Assembly (NCBI RefSeq): GCF_025370785.1
Contig: NZ_JAMXFA010000052.1
Span: 1-42,290 of the forward strand
Direction: 5' to 3'
Origin: Laspinema olomoucense D3b
GTDB taxonomy: Bacteria > Cyanobacteriota > Cyanobacteriia > Cyanobacteriales > Laspinemataceae
DNA: 42,290 bases
A program made the position numbers and the translations under genes. Shown piece after piece: positions 31,613 to 41,800 of this stretch (its first letter is position 1; each line of letters begins with the position of its first letter). A model generated the notes under the pieces. That model ran no database searches. It saw only the letters and a list, made by a program, of their open reading frames with translations, and was not told the DNA's origin.

Positions 31613-34600
31613 ATGAAACAAAAGACAGTCGAGTTACAAACTGATTTAAACTCTTTAGCCCAAAAACTTTTACAACTTAGCGAACAACTGTCAGAAGCCG
31701 TCAAAAAATTACAAGAACCTTTGATTCCTCCATCATTTGCCCTCGCTGAACAAATTGCTAGAGAACGACAACGATTTGAAGAACTCCGCAGTCTAGTTGT
31801 GCAAGTGGCACAATCTTTTGGAGTTTCTACTCCTGATGTTGAGGAAATCATTTCTATTAAGGATATAGAAGTTATCCTTAGTAGGATTAACGAAGCGGAA
31901 CAAATTGTTAACATAAAGAATCAAGAAGCCTTAAATATATTAGATAAATTTTTGCAAATTCGCTACAGCGATAATGGTGATTTTACTCCTCTAGAACAAA
32001 GTCTATTGCAAGCTTGTGAATTGCACAGTTCGATTTTAAATTGGCAGGAAAATGGCTTACATCCAGAAGCAAAAATCTTAGTATCCGGTGAACATCCATT
32101 CGTGCAGCTTCTCACACTAATTTCCGAACGAGAATCTCCAGACTATCAACGATTGGAAAACTTGCAGAAAGCAGTAGGTCAGTCATTGGGGACGCCTGTT
32201 GCAATAGCTGCATTGACAGGAAAACTCTTTTTTCTATCAGCGTCCACATTTGGAGAGGAGAAGGCTGATAATGTAATTCCAGAATCTGGACAAATTAAAC
32301 CAGAAGTATCTGATATGCCTTCGTTTTCTGACGAAAGAGAGAGGCCAGAGGCAACTGAAAGTGGCACTTCTAAAGAAGCAGAAGTCCCTAATATCCCAAT
32401 TCCCACTCCAACTCATAGCCAATCTGATGCTTTTACTAAAATTCCGACAGATGCTCAAGAAATAGCAGTTTCATTATTAAATAGCAAACTTGAAGAGAGC
32501 CAGAATGAACTTCAATATTTAATCTGGCAACTAATTTATGAAGACAAGGGTAGTCTAGCTTTTAATCTAGCGCGTTGTCTCGAAAGAAAATTCCCCAACA
32601 TTCGTTTCCAATTGCCCTATTGGGTAATTCGAGCAGTAATTTTAGGAGATCATGTACGTTACGAAGTAGGAATTGGAGAAATTGCTAATATCCTTGTGGA
32701 GGATTTTGCAAACTTTAGTGAGAGCTTGTTTACTGGAGATGGTGAGTGGAATCAGGCAATTAGTTTACTTTTAGCTGCTTCAGCACTCCGTCCGGCATTA
32801 CTAGCTCCAAATACTAATGCTTCAGACATTCTCAACCACCTACGACTGGGAGGAGGTCTAAGCCAACTCTTTGAGTATTGTCGAGCAATTGCAAATTACG
32901 GAAGCCAACGCTACGCACTAAATACAACAGCCATCAAAACAGTCAGAAATCAGGCAGACTGGGAAACTGATATAGTGACTTTGCAGCAACAAGTTGAGGA
33001 ATGGTTTTCTCATGCTCCACTTGCTGACATGATTTATGGAGTTGCCAAAGCAGTTTGGGGCGAGTGGCTGAAACCCAATAATTTAATTTACTCTTTATTA
33101 TTGCCGGTACGAGAAAATAATCATAATCAAGTAGAAATAGTTCGCAGGTATGTTGATCAATTATCTTCCGAGTCTCAAATTAATGCAGAGGTTAAGCGAA
33201 CCCAAAAAGAGATTGGCGGTCTTGCAGGTGGTAATGCGATTACAGGTACTGCTCTAAATAGAATTCGGCTCCGAGTTGGAGAAGCTGTGACTTTTGGACG
33301 GCGATGGTTGCAGCTTCAAGAGTCACGTCCAGAGCGAGAAAATGATTTTTCTCAACAGCAAGCGAAGCAACTTAAACAAGAACTATCTAATCGTCACAGT
33401 GCTGTTTTGAAGGAACTAGAGGATTTTGCAGAAGGGAATTTGTCAGGGAATTTGTCAGGATTAATTAAGGCAGGTATTTCCTGCTGCCAAAGATCTGTAA
33501 CCAATATTCAGACTTTGTTTGCTTCTAGTGTTCCTCTAGCAATTGAAGAATCCGCTCCAAAATATCTCTTGTATGCGGATATGCTAAGAATAGCCGAGCT
33601 TTCTTTAGATGGTAACTGGAAGCCTGACAATAGCGAAAATCTAATTGTTAAAGGCATTCTGGAACTATTAGCCCAAAATAATTTTGATTGGTCGGTAAGT
33701 TTTTATTGTCAAAGAGAAAACAGAAATCACGAAGCTACGGAAAAAATTATTGAGTATCTTCGTGCTAAGTCAGAACTTTCGCTCAATATTGAAGAACTCT
33801 CGCGGATGCGAGAAGAGGGGCTACGAGAATGTCGGGATAGTTTACTTAGAGATCTCAAGGAAACCAGAAATCAAATTGAACAAGCAGTTGCTTTAGGAAT
33901 TCTGAAAGAAGCAGATAGATTTGATTATGCAACCAAAATTGTCAATATAGAGAAAGAAGTTGAAACAACTCTGCGGTTCGATCTAAAACATGAGAATCTG
34001 AGAGATATTAAAGCAGCTATCGCTCAAAAGAAAGAAGTAGCAATTGATCAGGTAAGGCAAAGATTAAATGCACTTTTTATAGGTCCTGAACAGCCAAGCT
34101 ATGTACGCATCACCGAACTATTAGAGCGAGGAAATGTGCTGACAGCCAATGAATACATAGACATGGTAGATAGGGGTGATGAAATTCCCAAAGTAGTAGA
34201 AGCAGAATCAAATGAGTTCACTGATTTTTTTCCCATAAAAGTCACTGATATTGACAAATTTATGGAGGAAAATAACCCACCATTTTACATCCAAAAGGTA
34301 CAAAGAAGAGAAAGTTTTTGCGGAATCAATTTAAAACGACCCTCTGGATCTGCAACTGATAGAGCAACTGAAATGCTGAGTGCCTGGTTTTCAGCCAAAA
34401 GAGGGGGTAAATCCCAGCAAATGTCAGAATCAGATGCACGGACTATTTTAGTCCACTTAGGGTTTAACCCATTACGAGTTACAGTAGAACGGAACGGGGG
34501 CCGGATGTGGCTGCAAGTAACCACAGAAGTTATACGTAACAAAGAATTGTGTCCGGTTGCTGCTTACGGTTCAGCCGCTCACGGACAATATCGCATTCTT

Positions 34601-36958
34601 TGCGTATGGGATAGACCCACAGTAGAAGATATTCTGAATACAGTTGGAGAAACTTCTCATGGTTCTCCAGCTTTTGTATTCTTTTTTGGACGTTTGACGG
34701 AAGTGCGACGTAGAGAATTAGCACGACTGTGCCGAGAACGTCGTCGGACATTTGTTTTGATTGATGATATATTAATGCTGTATCTTTGCGGTGCAGAAGA
34801 ACCCAGACTGCGTACATTATTTAAGTGCGCTCTGCCTTTTACCTTTCTAGAGTCTTATGCAACCACTGCTGGATTAGTTCCTCCAGAAATTTTTTACGGA
34901 CGTAGACAAGAGCGAGACTCTATCATTAATTCAATGGGTTCTTGCTTTATTTATGGAGGACGACAGTTAGGAAAAACCGCTTTATTACGTTCTGTAGAGC
35001 GTGATTTCCACGCGCCACAGGAAAGAAGAATAGCTCTTTTTCTTGATTTAAAAGCTGATGGTATTGGTATCCACAGGCCAATTGAAGACATTTGGAGCCT
35101 GTTGGCAGATGAGTTTAAAAAATTTGAAGTTGTCCCCCGTAACAGTCCGACCAATGTAGGTGCGGAAACTCTGCTAAAGCATCTGCAAAATTGGTTGGAA
35201 CAAGATAAAAGCCGTCGCATCCTTTTGTTACTCGATGAATCTGACAAATTTCTTGAATCTGACGGGCAAAAAGAGTTCAATCAAACCAGTCGTTTTAAAG
35301 GGCTGATGGATAAAACAGAGCGTCGCTTTAAGGTAGTATTTGCAGGTTTGCACAACGTTCAGCGTACTACTAGGTTGGAAAACCATCCTCTTGCTCATTA
35401 TGGGGAGCCTGTTTGCATTGGCCCTTTGTTAGAAAATGGAGAGTGGCGGGAAGCTAGAGAGCTAATCAAACGCCCCTTAACAAGCATTGGGTATGAATTA
35501 TCAGACGATTTGGTGACCCGAATTCTTTCTCAAACTAATTACTATCCGAGTTTAATTCAGCTTTATTGTCAGGAGTTGCTCAGAGACGTTAATAAGAATC
35601 ACTTGAAAAAGTACGAACGGAGCAATACTCCTCCGTATGAGATTGGTGACAAGCAAGTTGACGAAGCTTACCAAAGTCAAAATCTCCGCAAGGCTATCCG
35701 TGATCGCCTCCTCTGGACGCTGCAACTAGATCAACGGTATGAAGTGATCGCATATTCCATAGCCTATGAGTCTCTCACGAGTCAGACAGGCATGGTTGAT
35801 GGATTTGCTGTATCCTGGGTTCAGGATACTGTCCTATCTTGGTGGTCAGAAGGATTTCAAGGTAAATCTACAGATGAGTTTCGCGCCCTGCTAGCAGAGA
35901 TGGTGGGTTTAGGAGTTTTAAGAGAAACCGATCAAGGACGCTTTGCCCTCAGAAGTCCCAACGTAGTTTTGCTTTTGGGCACTGAAGCTGAAATTGAGGA
36001 ACAACTTCTGAGAAGTCGTGAACCTTCGTTAGGCTACGATCCTGAAATTTTTAGGTCAGCTTTGCGAACTGACTTATCTCGTCGCAGTCCTTTGACGGTG
36101 CAACAAGAATCAGCCCTGCGACGACGAGAAAATAGCGTTTCTATTATTTTTGGTTGCCCAGCAGCAGGTTTAGATGAGTTGCAGGAGTTCTTAGTCTCAG
36201 CAGTGGGTCAAGAATTTTTTAGTGCTATTGAAGATGTCTCTGAAACATCGGTTTTTACCAACCATTTAAACAACCTAGACAAGCGAGAACGAGAGATTGA
36301 TGGAACGACGATTATATTTGTTTCATCCAATTGTTCTTGGGGTCAAGAATGGGTAAGAGCAGCGCTGGATAAACTTCATAGGCTGAAATCTAAAAAGTCA
36401 TTTGCACGAGTTGTTTTTGTAGCCAATCCCCAAAAATTGTGGGAATTAATGAATGTTAACTGTCTTGATTCATTGGTGTCTCAAGGGGTAAGTCTTTTGA
36501 GTCTCAAACCTTGGCATGACGGAGCTCTTAGGCAGTGGTTGGAGGATTGTGATTTAGCATTGAATAAAGAAAGCCGAGAGAAGATAACTGAGATTACAGG
36601 AAATTGGTCAGTTCTACTTCAGCGTTTGTATCAACAAGCTAAATCCGATCGCCACTGGGAACCTCACCTACAAAAGATTGGAGAGTCATTGACTCATTTT
36701 GATGTCCTGAGTGAATTAGCAATTCTTATGGGGCTTGATAATCCTCATTCCCAACAAAAACAGATATTACGCGCTCTGGCTACTTTAGAAAAAGCCTCTA
36801 CTGAAGATTTAATTGAGATTGTTGATGGCATATCGAATGAAATTGTTTGTCAAACTTTTAGGTGGGCGGAGTTGCTTAGACTTGCATATCCAATTGGCAA
36901 TGGTAATTGGAGTGTCGATCCACTTGTAGGTCGTATCCTGACATCTTTTGGAGAATAA
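31613..36958 (+). CDS. Very large STAND-like NTPase, putative conflict/defence sensor
   Basis: A 1781-aa protein. Residues 1-45 are a heptad-rich coiled coil; ~200-290 a polar linker; ~290-850 a long helical region without a recognised family; ~880-1100 an unknown mixed alpha/beta domain (AFVFFFGRL, RRRELARLCRERRRTFVLID). The NTPase has Walker A GGRQLGKT (1115-1122) and Walker B LLLLDES (D1208, E1209), then helical and winged-helix-like parts to ~1480. Residues ~1507-1620 look like a second P-loop fold with the GKT lost (IIFGCPAAGLDE). It is followed after 6 bp by the HEPN-motif gene. Composition is visibly more AT-rich than the NB-ARC gene nearby. Confidence 0.7.
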   Translation: MKQKTVELQTDLNSLAQKLLQLSEQLSEAVKKLQEPLIPPSFALAEQIARERQRFEELRSLVVQVAQSFGVSTPDVEEIISIKDIEVILSRINEAEQIVNIKNQEALNILDKFLQIRYSDNGDFTPLEQSLLQACELHSSILNWQENGLHPEAKILVSGEHPFVQLLTLISERESPDYQRLENLQKAVGQSLGTPVAIAALTGKLFFLSASTFGEEKADNVIPESGQIKPEVSDMPSFSDERERPEATESGTSKEAEVPNIPIPTPTHSQSDAFTKIPTDAQEIAVSLLNSKLEESQNELQYLIWQLIYEDKGSLAFNLARCLERKFPNIRFQLPYWVIRAVILGDHVRYEVGIGEIANILVEDFANFSESLFTGDGEWNQAISLLLAASALRPALLAPNTNASDILNHLRLGGGLSQLFEYCRAIANYGSQRYALNTTAIKTVRNQADWETDIVTLQQQVEEWFSHAPLADMIYGVAKAVWGEWLKPNNLIYSLLLPVRENNHNQVEIVRRYVDQLSSESQINAEVKRTQKEIGGLAGGNAITGTALNRIRLRVGEAVTFGRRWLQLQESRPERENDFSQQQAKQLKQELSNRHSAVLKELEDFAEGNLSGNLSGLIKAGISCCQRSVTNIQTLFASSVPLAIEESAPKYLLYADMLRIAELSLDGNWKPDNSENLIVKGILELLAQNNFDWSVSFYCQRENRNHEATEKIIEYLRAKSELSLNIEELSRMREEGLRECRDSLLRDLKETRNQIEQAVALGILKEADRFDYATKIVNIEKEVETTLRFDLKHENLRDIKAAIAQKKEVAIDQVRQRLNALFIGPEQPSYVRITELLERGNVLTANEYIDMVDRGDEIPKVVEAESNEFTDFFPIKVTDIDKFMEENNPPFYIQKVQRRESFCGINLKRPSGSATDRATEMLSAWFSAKRGGKSQQMSESDARTILVHLGFNPLRVTVERNGGRMWLQVTTEVIRNKELCPVAAYGSAAHGQYRILCVWDRPTVEDILNTVGETSHGSPAFVFFFGRLTEVRRRELARLCRERRRTFVLIDDILMLYLCGAEEPRLRTLFKCALPFTFLESYATTAGLVPPEIFYGRRQERDSIINSMGSCFIYGGRQLGKTALLRSVERDFHAPQERRIALFLDLKADGIGIHRPIEDIWSLLADEFKKFEVVPRNSPTNVGAETLLKHLQNWLEQDKSRRILLLLDESDKFLESDGQKEFNQTSRFKGLMDKTERRFKVVFAGLHNVQRTTRLENHPLAHYGEPVCIGPLLENGEWREARELIKRPLTSIGYELSDDLVTRILSQTNYYPSLIQLYCQELLRDVNKNHLKKYERSNTPPYEIGDKQVDEAYQSQNLRKAIRDRLLWTLQLDQRYEVIAYSIAYESLTSQTGMVDGFAVSWVQDTVLSWWSEGFQGKSTDEFRALLAEMVGLGVLRETDQGRFALRSPNVVLLLGTEAEIEEQLLRSREPSLGYDPEIFRSALRTDLSRRSPLTVQQESALRRRENSVSIIFGCPAAGLDELQEFLVSAVGQEFFSAIEDVSETSVFTNHLNNLDKREREIDGTTIIFVSSNCSWGQEWVRAALDKLHRLKSKKSFARVVFVANPQKLWELMNVNCLDSLVSQGVSLLSLKPWHDGALRQWLEDCDLALNKESREKITEITGNWSVLLQRLYQQAKSDRHWEPHLQKIGESLTHFDVLSELAILMGLDNPHSQQKQILRALATLEKASTEDLIEIVDGISNEIVCQTFRWAELLRLAYPIGNGNWSVDPLVGRILTSFGE

Positions 36959-36964
36959 AGCGAT

Positions 36965-38116
36965 ATGACTCGTTTTTGGTGGCAACTCCCCGGTCCGAGT
37001 CAATTTGTCGAACGGGTTGTTCAAGACTTTAGAGATGGAAAAAATGTCATTCTCTGTTTACCAGAACATTTACCAAGCGGTTTGTCGAGCGCTATCCGGT
37101 CTGAACTTGGCGACGATTGGGATTGGCAGAAGATTTCTGTATCTTCTGAAAGCTCAGGCGAACCTGTTCATTTCCTCTTCGACCATTTTGTAGGCGAAAT
37201 TAGCTCAAATGAAGTTCGGAATGCTCGTACATTGGCACAACATCAAAATTTTGCTGGCAAGATTGTCTGGTTGGATGATTTGACTCCCAATGTTTGGCCT
37301 GTCTGGAAAAAATTTATTTTAGACTACGAACAACCATGTCGGAATATCCCTAAGCTTTATCGCACGCTTTTTTGCGTCTCGTTAGTTGGGAAACTGGCTC
37401 TCGATCCCCCAGCCGAAGAAGTATGTTTGTCCCACCATTTTTGGAAGGGTGTCGTTGACCGTATGGATATGATGTTGTTCACTTCTCAGCTTTTTCAAGG
37501 CAAACGATTGCCCGATTTACAAAAGCGGGTAGCTATCTCAGTAGTAACAAATATTGCTCTTTGGGACTGCAATATTAGCAAGCGTCTGGCTTATGAAAAA
37601 CTTGAACATATTCTTAAACCTTTACCAATTCTTCATCAGATTGCTGGGGAACGTAACTGGTGTGATTGTAATTATGAATTATCCGAGAGATGGTGTAAAG
37701 GAATGAAAGATATTATTGAGAGTGAAGAGAAAATTCACTCTGCTGTTTTGGTAAATGGAGTTTTAGATAAAGTAGAAATAGAACGTCGAATCTGGAGCGG
37801 GGAAGTTGGAGAGCTATTGCCATTTGTTGAAGAAAGAAGGCATGATATTCTTAGGCTTCTAGCGGGATTTTTAAAAGTGCCTTTTACGACCAGATTTGGT
37901 GAGGTTATTAAAGATGTTCAAGATTTAGAAATTGGTCATATCGAGTATCAAATTGATGAAAATTGTAGAGTTGTAAAAAGCGACGTTAGAAATCTTGTGC
38001 GGCACTTAAGGAAAATACGCAATGCTCTCTCTCATTTAGAAACGATTAGCCCAGAACTCTTACTGAGCCGAGAAATTACTGACTGGCATCGGATATTAAG
38101 GCGAAACTCAAAGTAG
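36965..38116 (+). CDS. Partner of the STAND NTPase with possible HEPN RNase motif
   Basis: A 383-aa protein with no family I can name. Residues ~18-110 look like a degenerate NTPase fold (KNVILCLPEHLPSGLS where a P-loop would be, WLDD at 102-105 as a Walker-B-like strand). The C-terminal ~60 residues are helical and contain RNALSH (R352-H357), the Rx4H pattern of HEPN ribonucleases. A GGAG site precedes the ATG and the gap to the upstream gene is 6 bp, so they are one operon. An effector released or activated by the STAND protein would fit. The HEPN call rests on a short motif in a fitting context. Confidence 0.62.
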   Translation: MTRFWWQLPGPSQFVERVVQDFRDGKNVILCLPEHLPSGLSSAIRSELGDDWDWQKISVSSESSGEPVHFLFDHFVGEISSNEVRNARTLAQHQNFAGKIVWLDDLTPNVWPVWKKFILDYEQPCRNIPKLYRTLFCVSLVGKLALDPPAEEVCLSHHFWKGVVDRMDMMLFTSQLFQGKRLPDLQKRVAISVVTNIALWDCNISKRLAYEKLEHILKPLPILHQIAGERNWCDCNYELSERWCKGMKDIIESEEKIHSAVLVNGVLDKVEIERRIWSGEVGELLPFVEERRHDILRLLAGFLKVPFTTRFGEVIKDVQDLEIGHIEYQIDENCRVVKSDVRNLVRHLRKIRNALSHLETISPELLLSREITDWHRILRRNSK

Positions 38117-38154
38117 AGTTAGATTAACTGTGTACGCTGTTAGACGCTTGTTTG

Positions 38155-38316
38155 ATGCCACCCACAACACCCATCACTTTTAGATGCCCCAACTCCGTAG
38201 CTGAAGTGATCGACCACATTGGACACGATCGCTACCCTCGCTTAGAAGGCGAAGGGGGAGTCGCTAAAATCGACTACAATTGGACCGCTGCTATTCTTAA
38301 CCCACATTCCGCATAA
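38155..38316 (+). CDS. Small ORF, 53 aa, possibly a gene fragment
   Basis: Frame from ATG 38155 to TAA 38314-38316. It begins MPPTTPITFRCPNSVAEVIDHIG, which resembles the start of ribbon-helix-helix proteins, and then continues with RLEGEGGVAKIDYNWTAAIL. It lies 38 bp after the HEPN-motif gene in the same direction. It could be a third gene of that operon or a remnant. No ribosome-binding site is clear. Confidence 0.35.
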   Translation: MPPTTPITFRCPNSVAEVIDHIGHDRYPRLEGEGGVAKIDYNWTAAILNPHSA

Positions 38317-38480
38317 GCAAAAATACTTCGATGGAATGTCTCCGCAAGTTTTTTGGCTGAAGCAACCAATTTTTTAAAATCGCTACAAACCTTTTCCTTT
38401 GAAATTTACAGCTATTTTCTGTACCCGGGGTTTTATTACTCTCTCCAGGGGAGTAAGCACTCAAAAAGTGCAGTTTTTAC

Positions 38481-38513
38481 TGAGAATATTCTCAAGAAGC
38501 CGGAAAACTCCGG
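38481..38513. terminator. Two adjacent palindromes between convergent loci
   Basis: TGAGAATATTCTCA (38481-38494) is a perfect 14-bp palindrome, followed by CCGGA-AAAC-TCCGG (38500-38513). They lie in the gene-free gap 38317-38828 between the rightward STAND/HEPN operon and the leftward NB-ARC gene. They may end transcription or bind protein; no long T tract follows. Nothing else is recognised in the gap. Confidence 0.4.
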
Positions 38514-38828
38514 TTACATTGAGGACCATAGTTCCCATAGATTTTTTATAAAATCGCTGAAACCATTTATGGGCAAAGGTTTTTAAAAAATAAAAAGTCA
38601 GCAATTAAACCAGTGGAATATGGGTTCAATCCGATTTTGGACGGATTTGGAGGTACTAAAGATTAAAATGTCATCCACGAGTTCCAGTTGGATGGGGAGA
38701 TCGAGCGGTAGGCTTGACCACCATTGTTGTCAGGCAGGGTAAGATGAACTGGACAGGATGGATTGTGGGCGCTGGCTCATCAATTTTATCGCCAGACTTT
38801 AGAACCTGGGTTTCTGGGCTTTCCGGGA

Positions 38829-41800
38829 CTAGAGGCGCGAGCGAATTTGGTCGCCAAGGGGGTGTTGGTGCAGGCGAGTGGGCAGTCCCGCAGCGAGGCC
38901 AGTGCGGTAGAAATTGATGCAATCTTGGAACTTTTTTTTGAATCGTGGGTGCTCCAATCCCCAGGACTCAAATAGTATTTGTATCCCCTCTAACATCATG
39001 GGTTCAGTACCTTCATAATTGCCTTGCTTTCCTTGAAATCGTGCAAAATTGACAAGATGGATGGCTAAATCGGGATGATTAGGGAGCAGGCTCTTCCGGT
39101 CAATCTCCACGGCTTCCAAGTAGAGGAGTTTGGCAGCGTCGTACTTCCCTTGCTCCTCGTACAACTCTGCCAGGTTGTTGAGATGGATGGCTAAATCAGG
39201 ATGATTAGGGGGCAAGCTCTCCCGGTCAATCTTCAGGGCTTCCAAGACGAGGGGTTCGGCAGCGGTGTAGTTCCCTTGCTCCCGGTACAACGTCGCCAGG
39301 TTGTTAAGAAGGATGGCTAAATCGGGATGATTAGGGGGCCGGCTTTTCCGAGCGATCGCCAAGGCTTCCAAGTAAAAGGGTTCGGCAGCGGCGTAGTTCC
39401 CTTGCTCGTAGTACAACGCCGCCAGGTTATTGAGGAGGATAGCTAACTGCGGATGATTGGGGGGTAGGCTCTCTCGGTCAATCTCCAAGGCTTTTAAGTA
39501 GAGGAGTTCAGCGTCGTTGTACTTTCCTTGCACCCGGTACAAATCCGCCAGGTTGTTGAGGTGGGTGGCTACATCGGGATGATTGGAGGGCAGGCTCTCC
39601 TGGTCAATCTCCAAGACTTCCAAGTAGAGGGGTTCGGCGGCGTCGTACTTCCCTTGTTGGTAGTATAACCCCCCCAGATTGTTGAGGTCGCAGGTTAAAT
39701 CGGGAAGATTGGGGAGCAGGCTCTTCCGGTCAATCTCCAAGGCTTCCAAATAGTGGAGTTCGGCAGCGTCGTACTTCCCTTGCGCCCGGTACAACTCTGC
39801 CAGGTTGTTGAAGTCGCGGGCTAAATATCGATGATTAGGGGGCAGGCTCTCCTGGTCAATCTTCAGGGCTTCCAAGAGGAGGGGTTCGACAGCGGTGTAG
39901 TTCCCTTGCTCCCGGTACACAGCCGCCAGATGGCTGAGGGCAGTCGCAGTGTCTGGATGTTTGTCGCCTAAGCGCGATCGCACCACCGCCACACACTCCT
40001 CAGCCCAAAGTTGCGCTGCTCGATAGACTCCCTGTCCATAATAAAACTGGAGTAATGCCTCTAGCGGTGAAATTACATCCTCATCCCCCACCCAGGGCAA
40101 CAATTCCTCCCACACCTCCTCCAGATGGGGAATCCAGGGGGCAAACTCCCGCGCCTGGGTCATCGTAAAGCGGTCAGGAATATGTTTACCCTGTTTAACG
40201 ATCGCCCCCGCCACTTCCCTCCGCAATTCATCCACCGCCTCCGCAGACAACTCCACCGCCAACCGTTGCCGCACAAACTGCCGCACTAACGGATGCAACC
40301 GCACCCAGTTCCTCTCCCCCTCCAATAGATTCAAATTTAACAACCCGTTGAAAGCCTCGTGCCAATCTTGTAGCTCATCTTCCGTCAGAGGAATCGCCGC
40401 TGCCCCATATAGCCCCAACCGCAGGGCCAACCCCCGCGCCGCCTCCCCATCCAGCCGCGCCCAACTGAACGCCAGGGCCGCCTCCAGCCCGTGGGGATAG
40501 CCCATCTCAATATTTGAGTTTAGGGATTTATGGGTCAGATGTAACCCTTCCATATACTTGGCAATCAGAGAAATTTTATATAACACCAAATACCGCCCTG
40601 CCAACTCCAACCCCAGAGGCAACCCCCCAAACCACCACAACAAATCCTCCACCGCCTCCGGTTCCGCCTCTAGGCGCGCTGGGTCAATGTAGCTGGTCAA
40701 CAACTCCCGCCCTGCGTCATCGGAAAGCTGATCCAGGGGGTAATCCTGCACCCCGGTCCACCGTTCCCGGGTTGTCCGCAACACCCGAAACCAACCCCCG
40801 GGCCGAAACATCGCCAACTGCGCCCCGTCCCGCTCCCGCACCACATCATCCAACACCACCAACACGGCACCCTCCCCAGGCCAATGCTGCCAACAATAGG
40901 CGACGCGATCGGCCACCGTCGCCAACTCCTGGGGGACTTCCACGGCAAAGGTGGTCTGATAAAACAGCAGCAACTGGTCCCCGGGATTCCCTGCTGCCAC
41001 ATCCAGCCACACCACCCCACCGGGAAAATTGCCCGCCTGATATTCCTGGTCCGCCCACTGCCATGCTAATTCGGTTTTCCCTAGGCCGCCCATCCCCGAC
41101 ACTGCCACCTGGTCCGTCTCTGCTAACAACCGGCTCAACTCTGCCTTTGCCACCTCCCGCCCCACGAATTTGGGCACAGTGCGAGCGTAGCGCGAGAGGT
41201 TAGAGGGTGAGTGGGGGTTTTGGGGGGTGACGACGGGGCGAAGCTCATGGATAATGCGATCGGCCTGGTTGCCCATCGTTTGCTCAATCTTTTCCCCTGT
41301 GGCTGTCACCGTCTCCCGGGTGATTTCACCCTCCCGAGTCACCACCCCTTCTAACCACAGCAATTCCAGGGTTAGTTGCTCGGCAAGGGCATGGGAAAGA
41401 GACTGGGTTTGCGATCGCCACTGAGCCACCCGTTTTGCTAAATCCTGCTGACCCGCCGTTAAGTTGCCCAGCAGGTCAAACACCATCCCGGCAAATGCCT
41501 CTTTTCCCTCGGCAAAATCCCGCTTCAACACTTCCCGGATTGCCCTCGGGAAATCTTGATGCAACCGTTGGGCTAGAGTATCCACCTGTCCCGGATTTAA
41601 GGCTCTTAAGGGATACACTGTCCCCGATAGCCACCGCCGGAATCGCTTCCCTCGCCGCACTCTATGTCCCAAGGCGTCAATCACGAGCCGCCAGTCTTCC
41701 CAGGTTGCCAAGGCCCGCATCTGGTCAAAATTCGCTGGTACCGTCGCAAAATAATTCGCCGCTAAATTTTCCTCAAATAACTCCGCCGGGGTCTGATTTC

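Noticed and set aside
38353-38586. A 77-codon frame in the gap before the NB-ARC gene
   Set aside because: Low-complexity, AT-rich composition across palindromes, with no ribosome-binding site or family resemblance.
40514-41203. A 229-codon plus-strand frame antisense to the NB-ARC domain
   Set aside because: Pro/Thr-rich shadow caused by the high GC of the NB-ARC gene; the minus frame holds Walker A/B and GLPL motifs.
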